Source: Burkholderiaceae bacterium (GTDB lineage Bacteria; Pseudomonadota; Gammaproteobacteria; Burkholderiales; Burkholderiaceae_D). Taken from it: 25,889 nucleotides of DNA. A program made the translations under genes and the position numbers. The notes beneath the pieces were generated by a model. That model was given only the letters and a program-made list of their open reading frames with translations. It was not told where the DNA came from and searched no databases. Where the stretch lies: assembly GCA_019752915.1 (NCBI GenBank), contig JAIELO010000278.1, forward strand, positions 1-25,889. Direction: 5' to 3'. This document shows positions 16,701 to 24,902 of the stretch, one piece after another (position 1 is the first letter of the stretch; each line of letters starts with the position of its first letter).

Positions 16701-17585
16701 ATGATTGCAAATGAACTTCCCTACGTAGAACGTAGCTGGCGCAGCCATGATGGTCTGCGTCTGATGGCACGCGATTACGCTGCCGCAGCGGGCCCGGCGC
16801 GCTGCCCTATCGTCTGTATCCACGGTTTGACCCGTAACAGCGCCGACTTCGAAGCGGTGGCGCCATGGCTGGCGGCGCAAGGGCGCCGGGTGCTGGCGGT
16901 CGATATCCGTGGTCGTGGCAAATCGGAATACGATAGCGACCATAGTCACTACAACCCGCTGGTGTATGCGCGCGATGTGGCGCAGTTGCTTGAAGAGCTA
17001 GGCATTGCGCGTGCTGTATTCATCGGCACCTCGATGGGCGGCATCATCACCATGACGCTGGCGATGCGTCACCGTCACCTGATTGCCGGTGCAGTGCTCA
17101 ATGATGTGGGGCCGCGTCTGTCGCAACGTGGTCTGTCGCGCATTGCCGGCTATGTCGGTACCGGCGTACCGGTCGATAGCTGGCACGCGGCTGCGGCAGC
17201 CTGCAAGGCCATCAATGCGGTGGCTTTTCCTCATCACACCGATGCGGACTGGCTGCAATGGGCGCACCGCACCTTCGCGCAGAACGAGGATGGCAGTTTC
17301 CGCCCGCAATACGATCCGGGCATCGCGATTGCGATCAAGCAGGGCAAGGTCAAGACCAGTTCTCTGATGGCGCGCTGGGCTTTCCGCCGGCTGGCACGCC
17401 GCGTGCCGACCCTGCTGCTGGTTGGCGGGATTTCGGATCTGATCGAAGCACCGGAAATCGCCGCAATGCGCGCCGACGCGCCGCAGATGCGGGTGGTGGA
17501 AGTGCCGGATGTAGGCCATGCTCCGATGCTCGACGAGCCAGTCTCGCAGGCGGCACTGAGTGCCTTCCTGGCCCATGTGCCTTAA
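16701..17585 (+). CDS. Alpha/beta-fold hydrolase
   Basis: A 294-residue serine hydrolase. The oxyanion-hole segment is CIHGLTRNSADF, and the nucleophile elbow is GTSMGG with Ser111. The likely acid is Asp246 (GGISDLIEAPE) and the base is His273 (VPDVGHAPML). DIRGRGKSEYD is typical of the family. There is no signal peptide, so it acts in the cytoplasm. Likely reactions are hydrolysis of an ester, lactone or thioester; C-C bond hydrolysis is also known in this family. ACGGAGT precedes the ATG. The MaoC gene follows after 15 nt. Its position in an uptake cluster suggests that it releases the acid used by the CoA ligase or opens a later intermediate. The substrate is unknown. Confidence 0.88.
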   Translation: MIANELPYVERSWRSHDGLRLMARDYAAAAGPARCPIVCIHGLTRNSADFEAVAPWLAAQGRRVLAVDIRGRGKSEYDSDHSHYNPLVYARDVAQLLEELGIARAVFIGTSMGGIITMTLAMRHRHLIAGAVLNDVGPRLSQRGLSRIAGYVGTGVPVDSWHAAAAACKAINAVAFPHHTDADWLQWAHRTFAQNEDGSFRPQYDPGIAIAIKQGKVKTSSLMARWAFRRLARRVPTLLLVGGISDLIEAPEIAAMRADAPQMRVVEVPDVGHAPMLDEPVSQAALSAFLAHVP

Positions 17586-17600
17586 GCGGGAGTCGCAACC

Positions 17601-18107
17601 ATGAGTATGATTTCCGAAGACCACGCGACGCCTTTGCAGGCACGCGTGGGTGAACATCTGTGTCTGTCGGACTGGGTGACCATCGAGCAGTCGCGCATCG
17701 ACGGCTTTGCCGCAGCCACCGGCGACCATTACTGGCTGCATACCGATCCGGAACGTGCGCGCCTTGAGAGCCCGCTGGGGGGCACCATCGCCCACGGCTT
17801 TCTGACCATGTCGATGCTGGCGCCTAGCTGTCTGCATGCGCTGCTCGATGTGCTGGGTGCCGACGAGGTGCTCAACTATGGCGTCGAGAACCTGCGTTTT
17901 CTGGCGCCGGTGCGTTGCGGTGCGCGGGTGCGCAGCGCCATCGTGCTGCGTTCTGCTGTCGCCAAACCGGGGGGACGTGTGCTGGTAGGATTAGACTGCA
18001 GTGTCGAAATCGAAGGGCAGGAGCGTCCGGCGCTGGTCGGCCAGTCGCTGATGTTGATTCACTTCCCCAATCAAACAGGAGTTAGCCATGCCGCACAAGC
18101 TGCGTAA
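17601..18107 (+). CDS. MaoC-family (hot-dog fold) hydratase/dehydratase
   Basis: A 168-residue protein with the (R)-hydratase-type signature ATGDHYWLHTDPERA, in which Asp42 and His47 are the expected catalytic pair (D-x4-H), followed by SPLGGTIAHGFLTMSM. Enzymes of this family add water to the double bond of 2-enoyl-CoA thioesters or do the reverse. NodN-like members with unknown substrates share the same motif. The gene begins 15 nt after the hydrolase stop, and its last 20 nt overlap the binding-protein gene. It would act after the CoA ligase, but no acyl-CoA dehydrogenase, hydroxyacyl-CoA dehydrogenase or thiolase is in the window, so a full beta-oxidation set is not encoded here. Confidence 0.85.
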   Translation: MSMISEDHATPLQARVGEHLCLSDWVTIEQSRIDGFAAATGDHYWLHTDPERARLESPLGGTIAHGFLTMSMLAPSCLHALLDVLGADEVLNYGVENLRFLAPVRCGARVRSAIVLRSAVAKPGGRVLVGLDCSVEIEGQERPALVGQSLMLIHFPNQTGVSHAAQAA

Positions 18108-19302
18108 CACCATTCGCGCCACATTGGGTTTGCTGGTCTGTTTCAGCGCGCCGTTGCTGGCGCAGGCTGCGCCACTGAAGGTCGCACTGATTACCAGTAA
18201 GAGCCATCCGGCCTATGAAGCCTATGCACGCCAGACCGAAGCGGGGTTTATGCTGGGGCTGGAATATCTGACGCAGGGCACGATGATGGTCGAGGGCCGC
18301 AAGATCGTGGTCATCAACAAGGACGATCAGGGCAAGCCGGATATGGCCAAGGCGCTGCTGACGGAAGCCTATGTGGATGACGGCGTTGATATCGCGGTCG
18401 GTACGTCGACTTCCGGTGCGGCACTGGCGATGCTGCCGGTAGCGGCAGAAATGAAGAAGATACTGGTGGTGGAAGCAGCCGTGGCAGCCGACATCACGGG
18501 TAAATTCTATAACCGCTACATCTTCAAGACCTCGCGCAATTCCTATCACGACGCCTGTGCCGGTGCTGCTGCCACCATGGCGCCTGCCAGCCTGGCGTTT
18601 CTGGCGCAGGACAATGTGTTCGGCAAGGACGGCATTGCCGCTGCGCGTGACTGTCTGGGCAAGATGGGCAGCAAGGCCAAGGTGGTGCATGAAGAATATG
18701 CGCCTGCGGCCAGTACCGACTTCACCGCACCGGGCCAGCGCCTGATCGACGCGCTGAAAAAAGCGCCGGAGCCACGCTTCCTGGTGGTGGCATGGGCCGG
18801 TAGCAGCCCGATTAACAAGCTGGCCAATCTGCAGCCGGGACGCTACAACATTACGCTGGTGCCGGGCGGGAATCTGCTGCCGGTGATGAAGGGCTGGAGT
18901 GCCTATGCCGGTTCCGAAGGTTCGCTGTACTACTACTATGATTTCCCTACCAATCCGATGAATCGCTGGCTGGTGACCGAGCATAAGAAGCGCTTCAACG
19001 GGATGCCGCCGGACTTCTTCGTCGCCGGTGGTGCGGCTGCCGCGAGTGCCGTGGTACAGGCGCTGCGCGCTACCAAAGGCAGCAGCGATACGGAGCGCCT
19101 GATTACGGCAATGGAAGGGATGAATTTCGAAACGCCCAAGGGCACCATGACGTTCCGTAAAGAAGACCATCAGGCCATGCAGTCGATGTATCACTTCCGC
19201 ATCAAGGCCAAAGAGAAGCAGAAAAACGAGTGGGACCTGCTGGAACTGGTACGCGAAATTCCGGCTGCCCAGTTGCCGATTCCTATCAATAACAAGCCAT
19301 AA
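18088..19302 (+). CDS. ABC importer periplasmic binding protein (LivK-like)
   Basis: A 404-residue type-I periplasmic binding protein. A signal peptide with a hydrophobic core (TLGLLVCFSAPLLAQA) is cleaved near residue 26. The mature start PLKVALITSKSHPAYEAYARQTEAG and the GTSTSGAALAMLPVAAE and LAQDNVFGKDGIAAARDC segments fit the branched-chain amino acid/amide/aromatic-acid binding group. It would capture the ligand in the periplasm and pass it to the two permeases encoded downstream. The ATG at 18088 has CAGGAG in front and overlaps the MaoC gene by 20 nt, tying uptake to the enzyme genes. In such catabolic clusters homologues often bind aromatic or other carboxylates rather than leucine; the ligand here is not known. 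Confidence 0.9.
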   Translation: MPHKLRNTIRATLGLLVCFSAPLLAQAAPLKVALITSKSHPAYEAYARQTEAGFMLGLEYLTQGTMMVEGRKIVVINKDDQGKPDMAKALLTEAYVDDGVDIAVGTSTSGAALAMLPVAAEMKKILVVEAAVAADITGKFYNRYIFKTSRNSYHDACAGAAATMAPASLAFLAQDNVFGKDGIAAARDCLGKMGSKAKVVHEEYAPAASTDFTAPGQRLIDALKKAPEPRFLVVAWAGSSPINKLANLQPGRYNITLVPGGNLLPVMKGWSAYAGSEGSLYYYYDFPTNPMNRWLVTEHKKRFNGMPPDFFVAGGAAAASAVVQALRATKGSSDTERLITAMEGMNFETPKGTMTFRKEDHQAMQSMYHFRIKAKEKQKNEWDLLELVREIPAAQLPIPINNKP

Positions 19303-19313
19303 GCGCGAAACAC

Positions 19314-20090
19314 ATGAGTGAGAACCATCGCGTCACGCTTGCCACCACTGGCCTCGGTATCCGCTTCGGCGGACACCAGGCGGTGCAGGACGTGACGGCC
19401 AGTTTCCGTGCCGGTGAACTGACGGCCATCGTTGGTCCCAACGGTGCGGGCAAGACCACCTATTTCAATCTGATTTCCGGGCAGCTAAAAGCCAGCAGTG
19501 GCACAGTGCAGTTGCATGGTAAGGACGTGACGGCGCTCAGTGCTGCGCGCCGCACCCGGCTCGGTATCGGGCGCGCCTTCCAGCTGACCAATCTATTCCC
19601 GCAACTGAGCGTGCAGGAGAATATCCGGCTGGCGGTGCAGAGCCGCGCCGGTATCGGTTTCCGCCTGCTGTCGGTATGGTCGGAGCAGAAAAGCGTCAAC
19701 CAGCGCACCGCCGAGGTGCTCGAGCAAGTGGCGATGGGGCCGCTGCGCGACCAGATCGCCGCGACCCTTTCGCACGGCAATCAGCGCAAGTTGGAAGTGG
19801 CGATGCTGCTGGCACTGGACCCGGAAATTTTCATGTTTGACGAGCCGACTGCCGGCATGAGTGTCGATGAGGTGCCGGTGCTACTGGACCTGATCCACCA
19901 GATCAAAGCCATGCGCGACAAGACGGTGCTGCTGGTCGAGCACAAGATGGACGTGATCGGTGCTCTGGCCGACCGCATCATCGTGCTGCATCAGGGCTGC
20001 CTGATGGCCGACGGTGTGCCAGCGGAAGTGATGGCGCTGCCGCTGGTGCAGCAAGCCTATTTAGGATCGACGGGGATGCGGCATGACTGA
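19314..20090 (+). CDS. livG: ABC importer ATPase (LivG type)
   Basis: A 258-residue ABC ATPase. Walker A is GPNGAGKTT (residues 41-49). The signature is LSHGNQRKLEVAMLLAL, the form typical of LivG/UrtD proteins. Walker B is IFMFDEPTAGM, and the switch histidine is in LLVEHKMD. It powers import with LivF and the two permeases. The start lies 11 nt after the binding-protein gene with no clear ribosome-binding site, so translation is probably coupled. Its end overlaps livF by 8 nt. The symbol marks the family only; the transported substrate need not be leucine. Confidence 0.9.
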   Translation: MSENHRVTLATTGLGIRFGGHQAVQDVTASFRAGELTAIVGPNGAGKTTYFNLISGQLKASSGTVQLHGKDVTALSAARRTRLGIGRAFQLTNLFPQLSVQENIRLAVQSRAGIGFRLLSVWSEQKSVNQRTAEVLEQVAMGPLRDQIAATLSHGNQRKLEVAMLLALDPEIFMFDEPTAGMSVDEVPVLLDLIHQIKAMRDKTVLLVEHKMDVIGALADRIIVLHQGCLMADGVPAEVMALPLVQQAYLGSTGMRHD

Positions 20091-20808
20091 GGCCTTACTG
20101 ACATTGCGCGGCGTGCATACCCACATCGAGCAATACCATATTCTGCATGGCGTGGACCTGACCGTGCCACGCGGCGAACTGACCGTGCTGCTGGGACGAA
20201 ACGGTGCTGGCAAGAGCACCACGCTGCGTACCATCATGGGCTTGTGGCGCGCTTCCGCCGGTAGCGTGCAATTCGACGGACGCGAACTGGCAGGCATGGA
20301 GACACCCGATATCGCCCGTCTCGGCATCGCTTACATTCCCGAGAACATGGGCATCTTCGCCCAGTTGACGGTGCAGGAGCATTTGCAACTAGCCTGCCGT
20401 AACGGTAAACCCGATGCGGCGCGGCTGGACTGGATCTTCGGAATTTTCCCGGCGCTGAAACGCTTCTGGCATCAGCCGGCCGGCACCCTGTCGGGCGGGC
20501 AGAAACAGATGGTGGCGATTGCCCGTGCCATCGTCGAACCGCGTCGCCTGATTCTGGTGGACGAGCCGACCAAGGGACTGGCGCCAGCCATCATCGAGCA
20601 TCTGGCCGAAGCGTTCGTGCAGCTCAAGGCGAGCGCCACGACGATTTTGCTGGTCGAGCAGAATTTCGGTTTCGTGGCGCGGCTCGGTGATTCGGTGGCC
20701 GTGATGGATGGCGGGGTGATTGTGCACAGCGGCCGCATGGCCGAACTGGCGGCCGATCAGGATTTGCAAACCCGTTTGCTGGGGCTCTCGCTCGCAGCGC
20801 ATCAATAG
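20083..20808 (+). CDS. livF: ABC importer ATPase (LivF type)
   Basis: A 241-residue ABC ATPase, second of the pair. Walker A is GRNGAGKST (38-46), the signature is LSGGQKQMVAIARAI, Walker B is LILVDEPTKGLAP, and the switch region is LLVEQNF. The segment IPENMGIFAQLTVQEHL is typical of LivF. It overlaps livG by 8 nt and is followed after 11 nt by the first permease gene. It forms the nucleotide-binding heterodimer with LivG at the cytoplasmic face of the inner membrane. Confidence 0.92.
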   Translation: MTEALLTLRGVHTHIEQYHILHGVDLTVPRGELTVLLGRNGAGKSTTLRTIMGLWRASAGSVQFDGRELAGMETPDIARLGIAYIPENMGIFAQLTVQEHLQLACRNGKPDAARLDWIFGIFPALKRFWHQPAGTLSGGQKQMVAIARAIVEPRRLILVDEPTKGLAPAIIEHLAEAFVQLKASATTILLVEQNFGFVARLGDSVAVMDGGVIVHSGRMAELAADQDLQTRLLGLSLAAHQ

Positions 20809-20819
20809 AGGGGAATACG

Positions 20820-21842
20820 ATGACGGCTATGCCGAGTGCCGCGCCTGCGGCCGAGATGATGTTGCCGCGCAAGCGCATTGATTACCAGCCGTGGTTTGTG
20901 CTGGCAGCAATCCTTGTTTTAACCTGGCTGTGGGTCGGCGAGAGCGCCACGTGGCTGACACTGACCGTGGCCGGACTGGCGATGGGCATGCTGCTGTTTA
21001 TTATGGCCAGCGGCCTGACCATGGTGTTCGGTCTGATGGGCGTGATGAACTTCGGTCACGGCGCGTTCATCACCGTGGGCGCGTATGCCGCCACACTGGT
21101 GCTACTGCGTCTGCAGGACTGGCTGCAGGCACCAGAAATTGGACTGAATGCAGCGGCGCTGGGACTGGCGCTGCTCACAGCAACCGCCGTAACGGCAGCA
21201 CTGGGCTGGCTCTACGAACGGCTGATCATCCGTCCTGTGTACGGTAATGCGCTGATGCAGATCCTGATTACCTTCGGTGCGGCGACCGTGCTGCAGGAAC
21301 TGGTCACCGCCATCTGGGGTGCAGAACTGATCGGGCTGACACGTCCCGCCGCCTTCGACGGTGCGTGGGTGCTGGGCGATGCCGTGATCGAGAAGTTCCG
21401 CGTGCTGTGTGCCGCTGCCGGCCTGCTGGTATTCGGCGCGATGATGCTGATTCTGCACGGCACCCGTATCGGCCTGCTGGTGCGCGCCGGGGTAGCGAAT
21501 GGCGAGATGGTGCAGGCACTTGGCTATCGTGTGCGCACCCTGTTCGTTGGCGTGAGTGTGGCCGGTGCCGCGCTGGCCGGCATGGGCGGTGTGCTGTGGG
21601 GCCTGTATCGTCAGGAACTCACTACCAGTATCGGCGCCAGCAGTCTGGTATCGATCCTGATCGTCATCATCATCGGTGGCATGGGCTCGGTCGGCGGCTG
21701 TTTCCTCGCTTCGCTGCTGGTGGCGCTGGCTAGTAATTACGTGGGTTTTCTGGCGCCCAAGGCGGCTCTGTTGTCCGAGGTCGGGCTCATGCTGGTGGTG
21801 CTGGCATGGCGTCCGCGCGGCCTGTATCCGATTACGCACTGA
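20820..21842 (+). CDS. livH: ABC importer permease (LivH type)
   Basis: A 340-residue inner-membrane permease with many hydrophobic segments. The family block GLTMVFGLMGVMNFGHGAFITVGAYAA is present, as are NALMQILITFGAATVLQE and the C-terminal SILIVIIIGGMGSVGGCFLASLL. The N-terminus carries about 20 extra residues before the first membrane segment. GAGGGG lies before the ATG. With LivM it forms the membrane channel of the importer. Confidence 0.92.
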   Translation: MTAMPSAAPAAEMMLPRKRIDYQPWFVLAAILVLTWLWVGESATWLTLTVAGLAMGMLLFIMASGLTMVFGLMGVMNFGHGAFITVGAYAATLVLLRLQDWLQAPEIGLNAAALGLALLTATAVTAALGWLYERLIIRPVYGNALMQILITFGAATVLQELVTAIWGAELIGLTRPAAFDGAWVLGDAVIEKFRVLCAAAGLLVFGAMMLILHGTRIGLLVRAGVANGEMVQALGYRVRTLFVGVSVAGAALAGMGGVLWGLYRQELTTSIGASSLVSILIVIIIGGMGSVGGCFLASLLVALASNYVGFLAPKAALLSEVGLMLVVLAWRPRGLYPITH

Positions 21843-21905
21843 GTATCGACCAAGTAGCCACTGAGCCTGCATTCAGTCCGCATTTCGCCTTCATCGAGAA
21901 CGACT

Positions 21906-23009
21906 ATGAGTTTCCAACTGCTTTCCAACGAATTACCACGCAGCCGGCGCTTAAGCTGGGCGCTGGTTGCGATCGTGCTGTTGCTGGCACTGGCGCCGTT
22001 CCTGTTTCCCGGTGCGCGCGCCATCAATGCAGCAGCCACTATCTGCATCTTTGTGGTGCTGACGGCGTCCTACGATCTGCTGCTCGGTTACACCGGCATC
22101 ATCTCGTTCGCCCACACCATGTTCTATGGCGTGGGCGCTTACGGGGTCGGGCTGGCGCTACTGCATCGTGGCCCGAGCTTCAGTTCCGTGCTGATCGGGC
22201 TGGGTGCTGCCATGCTGGTATCGCTGGCACTGGCCTTGCTGATTGGCCTGTTCTCGCTGCGCGTGCAGGCGATTTTCTATGCCATGGTGACGCTGGCGAT
22301 TGCCAGTTGCGTGAGCGTGATGACTAGCCAGTTCCCCGAGTGGACCGGCGGCGACGATGGATTGACCATCCCCGTGCCGGAACTTCTCAGCCCTGCCTTC
22401 CGGCTGCTGGAAGAACCGTTTTTCGGCAAAGTCATCAACGGCAAGGTGCTGACCTACTACCTGCTGTTTGTGGTGGCCTTGCTGGCCTTCCTGCTGATGC
22501 TGCGAATTGTCGCCTCGCCATTCGGGCGGGTGCTGCAGGCGATCCGCGAAAACGAATTCCGCGCCGAAGCGATTGGTTATCACACGGCCGCCTACCGTAC
22601 GCTGGGCAGTGTGCTCGGTGCGCTGGGAGCCACGCTGGCTGGCGCCATGCTGGTGCTGTGGTTACGCTATCTGGGACCGGATACCACGTTGTCGTTCGCC
22701 ATCATGCTCAACGTGCTGCTGATTACCTTTATCGGCGGACGCGGCACGCTGTATGGCGCGGTGTTAGGCAGTGCGCTGTACATCGTTGCGCAAACCTATC
22801 TGATCGATCTGATGAAACTGGCCAGCGGTGCGCTGGCGCAGGGAGCGGCAGCGCAGGCCGGCTCCACGCTGGAACCGGTGCTGGCGCTGCTGGCACGGCT
22901 GATCCATGCCGATCGCTGGTCGTTGTGGATGGGGGTGTTGCTGGTGCTGTCCGTGTATTACTTCCCGACGGGGATTGTCGGGCGGCTGCGCGGACGCGCT
23001 GCGTCGTAA
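21906..23009 (+). CDS. livM: ABC importer permease (LivM type)
   Basis: A 367-residue inner-membrane permease, last gene of the cluster. Typical blocks are SYDLLLGYTGIISFAHTMFYGVGAYG, AIRENEFRAEAIGYHTAAYR and the C-terminal LNVLLITFIGGRGTLYGAVLGSALY. The 63-nt gap after livH holds no obvious structure, and the ribosome-binding site is weak (CGAGAA). A short GC hairpin (23030-23034 with 23038-23042) without a T-run follows the stop codon. No other + gene follows for almost 400 nt, so the operon probably ends here. Confidence 0.92.
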   Translation: MSFQLLSNELPRSRRLSWALVAIVLLLALAPFLFPGARAINAAATICIFVVLTASYDLLLGYTGIISFAHTMFYGVGAYGVGLALLHRGPSFSSVLIGLGAAMLVSLALALLIGLFSLRVQAIFYAMVTLAIASCVSVMTSQFPEWTGGDDGLTIPVPELLSPAFRLLEEPFFGKVINGKVLTYYLLFVVALLAFLLMLRIVASPFGRVLQAIRENEFRAEAIGYHTAAYRTLGSVLGALGATLAGAMLVLWLRYLGPDTTLSFAIMLNVLLITFIGGRGTLYGAVLGSALYIVAQTYLIDLMKLASGALAQGAAAQAGSTLEPVLALLARLIHADRWSLWMGVLLVLSVYYFPTGIVGRLRGRAAS

Positions 23010-23049
23010 TCGCGTGACTAGAACGTGCAGCGCGTAGCGCGCGGGCAAC

Positions 23050-23166
23050 TCAGGAGCGCAGCAGGATGGCAGCCACGCTGGCCGCCAGACCGAGCAACAC
23101 CACTGCTGCGCTAGCCATTACCGGCGTCACACGGCGGGAAACGGTAGGGATTTTCTGGATAGGCAT
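23050..23166 (-). CDS. 38-residue single-pass membrane protein, hypothetical
   Basis: A very short gene supported by a strong ribosome-binding site, GAGGAG six nt before the ATG (complement of 23173-23178). The protein has a basic N-terminus (MPIQKIPTVSRR) followed by one hydrophobic helix (about residues 16-36) and ends in Arg-Ser. This gives the N-in topology expected of small membrane proteins. I recognise no family. It converges on livM and is divergent from the permease gene. Some doubt remains because such a short frame can arise by chance, but start, spacing and helix fit well together. Confidence 0.55.
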   Translation of the reverse strand: MPIQKIPTVSRRVTPVMASAAVVLLGLAASVAAILLRS

Positions 23167-23252
23167 GCTGGGCTCCTCGGGACTGGGTAAAAAGTGTCTC
23201 TAGGTTAATGGTTGTGTTGCTGCCAATCTAGACATTGGGCTGTATCAGAAGT

Positions 23253-23318
23253 AAGCAGGTGTAACCGTGTGGTTGCCTGCTTGCTAAGGGAGGGTGTGAG
23301 TTGTTTTTTAACACACAC
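23253..23318 (+). other. Two stem-loops upstream of the permease gene
   Basis: The first is AAGCAGG (23253-23259) with CCTGCTT (23276-23282), plus an inner AACC/GGTT pair around a GTGT loop. The second pairs 23294-23302 with 23310-23318 (9 bp, one mismatch) around a G-T6 loop. Both lie upstream of the TATAAT at 23348, so they are more likely protein-binding dyads or ends of another transcript than a leader of the permease mRNA. A short dyad CCAAT-N6-ATTGG (23223-23238) lies further left. Confidence 0.35.
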
Positions 23319-23347
23319 AAAACTTAGGGCTGTAGGCTGGAAACGCC

Positions 23348-23353
23348 TATAAT
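23348..23353 (+). promoter_or_regulatory. Consensus -10 box for the permease gene
   Basis: TATAAT, a perfect sigma-70 -10 hexamer, lies 42 nt upstream of the permease ribosome-binding region. No good -35 hexamer is found at 16-18 bp spacing (TTAGGG at 23324-23329 is the nearest), so the promoter may need an activator. The dyads just upstream are candidate binding sites. Confidence 0.5.
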
Positions 23354-23395
23354 CGTCGTGTTTTTGCCCGTATATATCTCCCACAAGGAATGCCT

Positions 23396-24871
23396 GTGAA
23401 CCAAACGTTGGTCCAGAAACTGACCCGTACCAAGTCGGTCAGTCATCACGTAGAAACTGCTTCTAACAACAGCAACAGCTTACATCGTTCGATAGGCTTA
23501 TTCCCCCTCACCATGATCGGGGTGGGTGCCACCATCGGTACCGGGATTTTCTTCACCATGGTGGAAGCCGTGCCCAAGGCTGGCCCCTCGGTGATTCTGT
23601 CGTTCCTGATTGCGGCGATTACCGCCGGTCTGACGGCGCTGTGCTATGCCGAACTGTCGTTCCGCATCCCGGCTTCCGGCTCGTCCTACTCGTTTGCTTA
23701 CGCAACCGTGGGTGAATTCCTCGCCTTTATCATGGCGGCCTGTCTGTTGCTCGAATACGGGCTGGCGGCCAGTGCCACAGCGATTGGCTGGTCGGATTAT
23801 CTGAATAACTTCCTCAGCAATGCGTTTGGCTGGCATATCCCCGATGTCTTGCGCTCGCCGATGATCGTGTCCACGGCCAAGGGTATCGAGATTCATGGCG
23901 GGCATATCAATCTGCCGCCTATCCTGCTGGTGTGTCTGTGCTGCTTCTTGCTGCTGCGCGGTGCCAAGGAATCGGCCACCACCAACGCCATCATGGTGCT
24001 GATTAAACTGGCGATTCTGATTTTCTTCGTGGTGATTGCCTTTTCGGGCTTTGACATCAACAACTTCCATCCCTTCTTCAGCCCGGACAATGGCGCGCAC
24101 ATCACCGGCATGGCCGGGGTGACGGCGGCGGCGGCCACGGTGTTCTTCTCCTTCATCGGTCTGGACACGGTAGCGACGGCGGGTGAAGAAGTGCGCAATC
24201 CAAAGCGCAATGTGCCGATCGGCATTCTGGCGGCGCTGGGCATCGTGACGCTGTTCTACATGCTGGTGGCGGTGGCTGCGATGGGCGCGCAACCGGCGTA
24301 CAAATTTGCTGGTCAGGAAGCCGGACTGGCTGTGATTCTGCAGAATGTGACGGGCAAGACCTGGCCAGCGCTGGTGCTGTCGGCGGGCGCGGTGATTTCC
24401 GTGTTTAGCGTGACGCTGGTGACGATCTACGGACAGACCCGGATTCTGTACGCCATTTCCAAAGATGGCCTGATCTCGCCCTCGTTTAACAAGGTCAGCC
24501 CACGCACCGGTGCGCCGGCGCGCAATACCCTGATCGTGTGTATCGTGGTGGGGCTGGTAGCGGGCTTCGTGGACGCGACCTTCCTGTGGGATATGGTCAG
24601 CATGGGCACGCTGACGGCGTTTATCGTGGTGTCGCTGGCAGTGCCGGTGATGCGTCGTCGCACCGCGCAGCGCGGCGAAGCGGTAGAGGCTGGTTTCCGT
24701 GTGCCGTTCGGCCCGTACGTCGTGCCGGGTCTGAGTATCGGCGCCTGCCTGTATCTGATGTTCGGCCTGTCGATGACTACTTACACCATCTTCATCATCT
24801 GGATGGGTGCCGCGATCGTGACCTATCTGCTGTACGGCATGCGCCATTCGCGCCTGAATCAGACCAGCTAA
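23396..24871 (+). CDS. APC-superfamily amino-acid permease (cationic amino acid transporter type)
   Basis: A 491-residue inner-membrane transporter with about a dozen hydrophobic segments. The first helix carries the substrate-binding MIGVGATIGTGIFF motif of the APC superfamily, followed by YAELSFRIPASGSSYSFAY and a family-typical FFSFIGLDTVATAGEEVRNPKRNVPIGI loop. It takes up amino acids with protons. The CAT-like pattern suggests basic or small neutral amino acids, and arginine would fit the ast operon, but it is 12 kb away and this is only a guess. The GTG at 23396 is chosen because AAGGA (23385-23389) is six nt before it. An ATG at 23390 directly abuts that site and is the alternative start, two residues longer. 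Confidence 0.88.
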   Translation: MNQTLVQKLTRTKSVSHHVETASNNSNSLHRSIGLFPLTMIGVGATIGTGIFFTMVEAVPKAGPSVILSFLIAAITAGLTALCYAELSFRIPASGSSYSFAYATVGEFLAFIMAACLLLEYGLAASATAIGWSDYLNNFLSNAFGWHIPDVLRSPMIVSTAKGIEIHGGHINLPPILLVCLCCFLLLRGAKESATTNAIMVLIKLAILIFFVVIAFSGFDINNFHPFFSPDNGAHITGMAGVTAAAATVFFSFIGLDTVATAGEEVRNPKRNVPIGILAALGIVTLFYMLVAVAAMGAQPAYKFAGQEAGLAVILQNVTGKTWPALVLSAGAVISVFSVTLVTIYGQTRILYAISKDGLISPSFNKVSPRTGAPARNTLIVCIVVGLVAGFVDATFLWDMVSMGTLTAFIVVSLAVPVMRRRTAQRGEAVEAGFRVPFGPYVVPGLSIGACLYLMFGLSMTTYTIFIIWMGAAIVTYLLYGMRHSRLNQTS

Positions 24872-24879
24872 GAATAGTC

Positions 24880-24902
24880 GGCGCTTGATCGAATCAAGCG
24901 TC
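24880..24902. terminator. Convergent-gene hairpin after the permease
   Basis: CGCTTGAT (24882-24889) pairs with ATCAAGCG (24893-24900) around a 3-nt loop. One G-T and one G-C pair extend it to 10 bp. It follows the permease stop by 8 nt, and its right arm contains the stop codon of the small gene on the - strand. No T-run follows on either strand. It probably stops or protects transcripts from both sides. Confidence 0.5.

Noticed and set aside
23030..23042. Short GC hairpin after livM as a terminator
   Set aside because: Only 5 bp with a 3-nt loop and no T-run on either strand, so not listed as a separate feature.
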